From assembly GCA_902584915.1 (NCBI GenBank), contig CACIBQ010000006.1:1-34059 (forward strand): 34,059 bases of DNA, given 5' to 3'. Shown one piece after another: positions 31,137-34,059 of the stretch (positions are counted from its first letter, which is position 1; every line of letters starts with the position of its first letter). This stretch comes from an uncultured Pelagibacteraceae bacterium (GTDB lineage: Bacteria; Pseudomonadota; Alphaproteobacteria; Pelagibacterales; Pelagibacteraceae). The notes beneath the pieces are model-generated. The model saw only the letters and a list, made by a program, of their open reading frames with translations, was not told where the DNA came from and did no database searches. The translations under genes were made by a program, and so were the position numbers.

Positions 31137-32599
31137 TGGAACAATTTACTTGTTACCTAGATGCTGAAACAACATCAGGATCACATATTAATGCAGATTT
31201 ACTCTCCTATTCTGCAATACTAGTAAGAGATAAAGACTTAAAAATTGTTGATAGTATTGATTTATTTGCTCGACCTAGAATTTCAAGGTCATATGAGTGT
31301 GATGCACTATTAGTCAATGGTTTGGATCCATATGACATATATGACAAAGAAAAACATACTTATAGTAATCACGGCATTGCAAAAAAACTAAGTGAAACTT
31401 TTACAAAATGGAAAAATAAAGGCCACGTCAAATTTAATGCTTATGCAGGATTTAATTTTGACTTCTTATTAACTTCTCACACATTGTTTTCAAATTTATA
31501 TAGTTTTCCATGGTTATTTTCTACAAATGCTTGTCAGATGGATACTCTCCCTCTTGCAAGAAACATGGAATATTATAATCCAAATATATTAAAGACAGAT
31601 ATAAATAAAAAAAATCACAAAATTTTTAAACTAACTTCTTTATGTGCGATGAACGGTTTTCCTATTAAAGATTCACATACAGCCAAGGATGATACGCTAG
31701 GTTTAAAAAATTTAACTGAGTATTTAAAAAAAAATGATAGTGAACTATTTAATAAAAATTTACAATTTATTAACAAAAAAGATGTTTTACCTTATGTGAA
31801 AAATCTCAAATACTTTTATACCACTGAAACATTTTTTTCAAAAACAAGGCAGTTTGCATGCTGTTTTTTAACAGAGCATAGTTTCTACGCTGGGTATATA
31901 CTTGCTTTTGATCTAAAGCATAACCCAAAAGATATATTTGAGGGTAAAAGCAATCAAGAATTGTCAAAACTTCTTTTTGCAACACCTGTGAAAATGAGAA
32001 CTATAAAATCAAATAGACTTCCTTTAATTTTAAAACCTGAAGAAAAATGGGTACAAAGTATACAAGATGAATATTCAGCTATTGGAAAAGGTGAGCTTGA
32101 AAAAAGGGCTGACTATATAATTAAAAATAGATCTGAGATTTCAACTAAAATTAATTTAATATTAAAAGATAAATTTGAAGAAAAAAATTTAGACCAAACA
32201 AAACTAAAACCAGAAGAAAAAATATTTGCCTTAAAACCTTCTAAAGATACTCAAAGATATATGAATGACTTTGTCATAGCAAATAAAATGGAAGAGAAAC
32301 AAAGAATTGCAAAAAACTTTGAAGGTGATGAAGATTTAAAACATCTATCTGAGTTAATTTTGATTGATGAATATGGCAAAGATGCTTTTGCTGATAAAGA
32401 CTATAAAAGAATTAGAAAAGGTATAAGTCAAAGACTGCTTTCTACTAATAATGAAAGTTATCCTACAATACCTTCTCAATTTTTAAGAATTGATGAAATT
32501 AGAGTACAAGAAAAACATGACAAAGAAAAATTAAAAAAAGTTGAATTAATTAATAGTCATTTAGAAAAAATGTCTGAAGACCATGAAAAATATCTATGA
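31136..32599 (+). CDS. Exonuclease I-like DEDDh 3'-5' exonuclease
   Basis: A 487-aa protein resembling SbcB/ExoI, which degrades single-stranded DNA 3' to 5'. Seen: CYLDAETTSG (Asp9, Glu11), VNGLDPYDI, FNAYAGFNFDFLL (Asp109), LTSLCAMNGFPIKDSHTAKDD (His181, Asp186), closely matching E. coli residues 15, 17, 108, 181 and 186 in order and spacing. The C-terminal half keeps the ExoI layout (SH3-like then helical), with LLFATPVKMRTIKSNRLPLIL matching the YTAKTD...PVKLVHINKCPVL region. ExoI is uncommon outside Gammaproteobacteria (general knowledge). It has a strong AAGGAG Shine-Dalgarno. It is likely to process DNA together with the S24-like partner. Confidence 0.85.
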   Translation: MEQFTCYLDAETTSGSHINADLLSYSAILVRDKDLKIVDSIDLFARPRISRSYECDALLVNGLDPYDIYDKEKHTYSNHGIAKKLSETFTKWKNKGHVKFNAYAGFNFDFLLTSHTLFSNLYSFPWLFSTNACQMDTLPLARNMEYYNPNILKTDINKKNHKIFKLTSLCAMNGFPIKDSHTAKDDTLGLKNLTEYLKKNDSELFNKNLQFINKKDVLPYVKNLKYFYTTETFFSKTRQFACCFLTEHSFYAGYILAFDLKHNPKDIFEGKSNQELSKLLFATPVKMRTIKSNRLPLILKPEEKWVQSIQDEYSAIGKGELEKRADYIIKNRSEISTKINLILKDKFEEKNLDQTKLKPEEKIFALKPSKDTQRYMNDFVIANKMEEKQRIAKNFEGDEDLKHLSELILIDEYGKDAFADKDYKRIRKGISQRLLSTNNESYPTIPSQFLRIDEIRVQEKHDKEKLKKVELINSHLEKMSEDHEKYL

Positions 32600-32787
32600 C
32601 AATAATTAATTCAGAAAAAATAGAAATAGAAATTCAAGAACAGAAAATTGAGAAACCGGGAACTAAATATCTAGTTTTGGTTAAAACAAACAATAATGAA
32701 CTTAAAATATATTCATCTAATAATAAACCTTGCGTTAGAAATACTGAAGATTTAGGAAATATTGTAAAAGAGAAAATTATCTCTTAG
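32596..32787 (+). CDS. Hypothetical 63-aa protein
   Basis: Not recognised. It is a small, Lys/Glu/Ile-rich protein with beta-strand character (KIEIEIQEQKIE, KYLVLVKTNNNELKIYSS). It overlaps the ExoI-like stop by 4 nt (ATGA), which is the main evidence that it is translated. It converges on the exonuclease gene at 32777 with an 11-nt overlap. It could be an accessory subunit of the preceding exonuclease. Confidence 0.55.
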   Translation: MTIINSEKIEIEIQEQKIEKPGTKYLVLVKTNNNELKIYSSNNKPCVRNTEDLGNIVKEKIIS

Positions 32788-33463
32788 AAACCATCTCATA
32801 GAAAAGGTCTACCCTTTTCATAGCTTCTTCTTGTAGTTTTATAAATTCTTGTCCTTCCACTTCAAATTTTTGAAAGGTCAAATCTGTTGAACACATCAAA
32901 ATCACACCTTTAGAGATATTTGAGTTAAAAACTTTATTATGGGCCAAGGAATAGAGGGCCACTTGGAGCAGATATGAAGTAATCCATTCTTTTTTTTTTG
33001 GTGATCGAGAATTTTTAAAATCTAAGATCGCTTCTGCCCCAGAATAAATACCTACAGCATCACATGTTCCACTAAATTTGCTTGGATACCAGAGCGTTGC
33101 TTCCACACCATAAATTTCCGTAAATTTTTCTTTAATTCCATGTTCAATTATTTCATTAGCCATTTTTTCTGCTAAATTATCTTTTTCCAATAAATCTCCA
33201 TTTAAACGATTTGTTAAAAAATTTTCTAATATCTTATGTAAAGCTGCGCCGCGTATGGTCGCTTCATTTGATATTCTCTGACTCTCCTCTTTACCAACAT
33301 CTGCTTGCCATTTACGCAAAGCCTCTTTATCTTTTTCGGGCTTAGTAAGCTCTAATATTTCAGTACAACTTGGTAGTTTTTCATTATCTATAGAATAATA
33401 CCTCATTCCGTCAATTATGCTTCTGGATGATTTAGGGTAATTATATTTTTTATTCCACTTCAT
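32777..33463 (-). CDS. PD-(D/E)XK exonuclease, MGME1/RecB-like
   Basis: A 228-aa nuclease of the RecB/Cas4/MGME1 group. Seen: LPSCTEILELT near the start, RGAALHKILENFL (His76), GVEATLWYPSKFSGTCDAVGIY (Glu121; Asp135), AILDFKNSRSPKKKEWITSYLLQVALYSLA with the D-x-K pair (Asp148, Lys150) and motif Q-x-x-x-Y (Gln167, Tyr171). This full set is typical of active single-strand DNA exonucleases in mitochondria and in tailed phages, including those of marine bacteria. Its own promoter is at 33470-33498. It is transcribed towards the ExoI-like operon. Confidence 0.83.
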   Translation of the reverse strand: MKWNKKYNYPKSSRSIIDGMRYYSIDNEKLPSCTEILELTKPEKDKEALRKWQADVGKEESQRISNEATIRGAALHKILENFLTNRLNGDLLEKDNLAEKMANEIIEHGIKEKFTEIYGVEATLWYPSKFSGTCDAVGIYSGAEAILDFKNSRSPKKKEWITSYLLQVALYSLAHNKVFNSNISKGVILMCSTDLTFQKFEVEGQEFIKLQEEAMKRVDLFYEMVSKR

Positions 33464-33469
33464 ATCTAT

Positions 33470-33498
33470 TTAATATTTTAGTAAACTTAATTAATCAA
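33470..33498 (-). promoter_or_regulatory. Promoter of the PD-(D/E)XK exonuclease, possibly leaderless
   Basis: Minus strand: TTGATT (33498-33493), 17-nt spacer, TATTAA (33475-33470). The expected start coincides with the ATG at 33463, the same geometry as the trxA promoter. Confidence 0.5.
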
Positions 33499-33528
33499 TT
33501 TCTTTTTAGTGGTAGGTTAAAGTTTAAA

Positions 33529-34059
33529 ATGGATAAGTCTGGATTTAAAAGCAAAAATCAATATGGTTCTTTTATTACTGACAACCCTATTGGGACACCA
33601 CCTCAGTATGAAACAATTGATTCTACTGAGGTAATAAAGATTAAAAAAAAACTTAAAGATTGTCCTGGATTAAATATATACGAGTATGGAAAAAAAGGAT
33701 CTGGAAGATATACTATTAAACTTAAAGTAGAGAAAGATGGCGAAATTATTCAGGAAGATCTAGCATATAGCAAAGATAATTTATCTACTATGTTAAAAAA
33801 ATACGATATCGCCGTGAAAACATTATTTCCTAACAGAATAACTGATAAAAAATTTAAAGAATTGAGATTATTAAATGACAAATTAACTGACTCAGAATTT
33901 GCAGATTTGTTAAATGAAAATGATTATTTAACTAATAAAGGAAACAAATTTACATCAATTAGTGCATTTAATTATAAAAAAAGATTGAAAATTGGTTCAT
34001 TAGGTCCAAGAAAATATAGAACAATAAAAGAAGCAAAAAATATTGTCATAGAAAAACTT
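33529..34059 (+). CDS. Hypothetical protein, 3' end outside window (177 codons seen)
   Basis: Open from ATG 33529 to the window end without a stop. The product begins MDKSGFKSKNQYGSFITDNP and is basic. A beta-rich segment (about 49-75: LNIYEYGKKGSGRYTIKLKV) is followed by helices. Residues about 125-155 (FADLLNENDYLTNKGNKFTSISAFNYKKRLKIG) resemble the segment of serine recombinases and HTH proteins that reads LNE-x-G-x-x-T-x-x-G-x-x-W/F-x-x-x-x-V. That is weak similarity and no catalytic domain is visible. AT-rich codons and consistent frame support that it is real. Function not assigned. Confidence 0.6.
   Translation, partial: MDKSGFKSKNQYGSFITDNPIGTPPQYETIDSTEVIKIKKKLKDCPGLNIYEYGKKGSGRYTIKLKVEKDGEIIQEDLAYSKDNLSTMLKKYDIAVKTLFPNRITDKKFKELRLLNDKLTDSEFADLLNENDYLTNKGNKFTSISAFNYKKRLKIGSLGPRKYRTIKEAKNIVIEKL

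Overview
The window looks like a chromosome segment of a SAR11-type (Pelagibacterales-like) alphaproteobacterium. The evidence is very low GC, almost no intergenic space, many 1-14 nt gene overlaps, frequent TTG/GTG starts, and alphaproteobacterial gene neighbourhoods: ffs-dnaX-ybaB-recR, cycM-kdsB-pheA, gcrA, and cmk-rpsA-ihfB-pyrF-trpF-trpB-trpA-accD-folC-trxA. The assignment rests on composition, synteny and protein character, not on a search.

Layout. 1-4.3 kb: the 3' end of secA, accA (opposite strand, with an extra C-terminal membrane segment), and malate synthase G (glcB). glcB is interrupted, just after its catalytic Asp, by a 45-nt in-frame insert carrying a perfect 9-bp GC hairpin and a TAA. 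4.3-7.05 kb (minus strand): SRP RNA, dnaX, ybaB, recR. 7.06-11.4 kb: pheA and kdsB (minus), a membrane-anchored cytochrome c (plus), then the arginine genes argD-argF (minus). 11.5-13 kb: the cell-cycle regulator gcrA and an NDUFA9-type SDR. 13-25.6 kb (plus strand): a nearly continuous run of rnd, kdsD, lptC, lptB, aroA, cmk, rpsA, ihfB, pyrF, trpF, trpB, trpA, accD and folC, with trxA convergent at the end. This run combines outer-membrane LPS supply (kdsD, lptCB, with kdsB nearby), aromatic amino acids (aroA, trpFBA, pheA), translation (rpsA) and fatty-acid initiation (accD/accA). Several of its enzymes (TrpB, TrpA, AccD, FolC) carry substitutions at normally invariant motif positions.

25.98-34.06 kb is an accessory, DNA-metabolism or defence-like island. 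A minus-strand operon encodes a stand-alone WGR domain protein, an unknown 101-aa protein, a GHKL-type ATPase fused to an HExxH zinc metallopeptidase, and RmuC. Facing away from it is a plus-strand operon encoding a 504-aa protein with a catalytically dead S24/LexA-like domain, an ExoI-like DEDDh exonuclease and a 63-aa protein. The two operons share a 390-nt intergenic region with near mirror-image promoters and a strongly structured, locally GC-richer element (structured RNA or attenuated leader). An MGME1/RecB-like PD-(D/E)XK exonuclease (minus) and a truncated unknown ORF (plus) follow. The island genes mostly have strong Shine-Dalgarno sequences, unlike the core genes. The gene combination (dead S24 regulator, ATPase-zincin, three nuclease-type proteins) is the best candidate for an undescribed system in this window.

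No tRNA, rRNA, CRISPR array, transposase or integrase was recognised.
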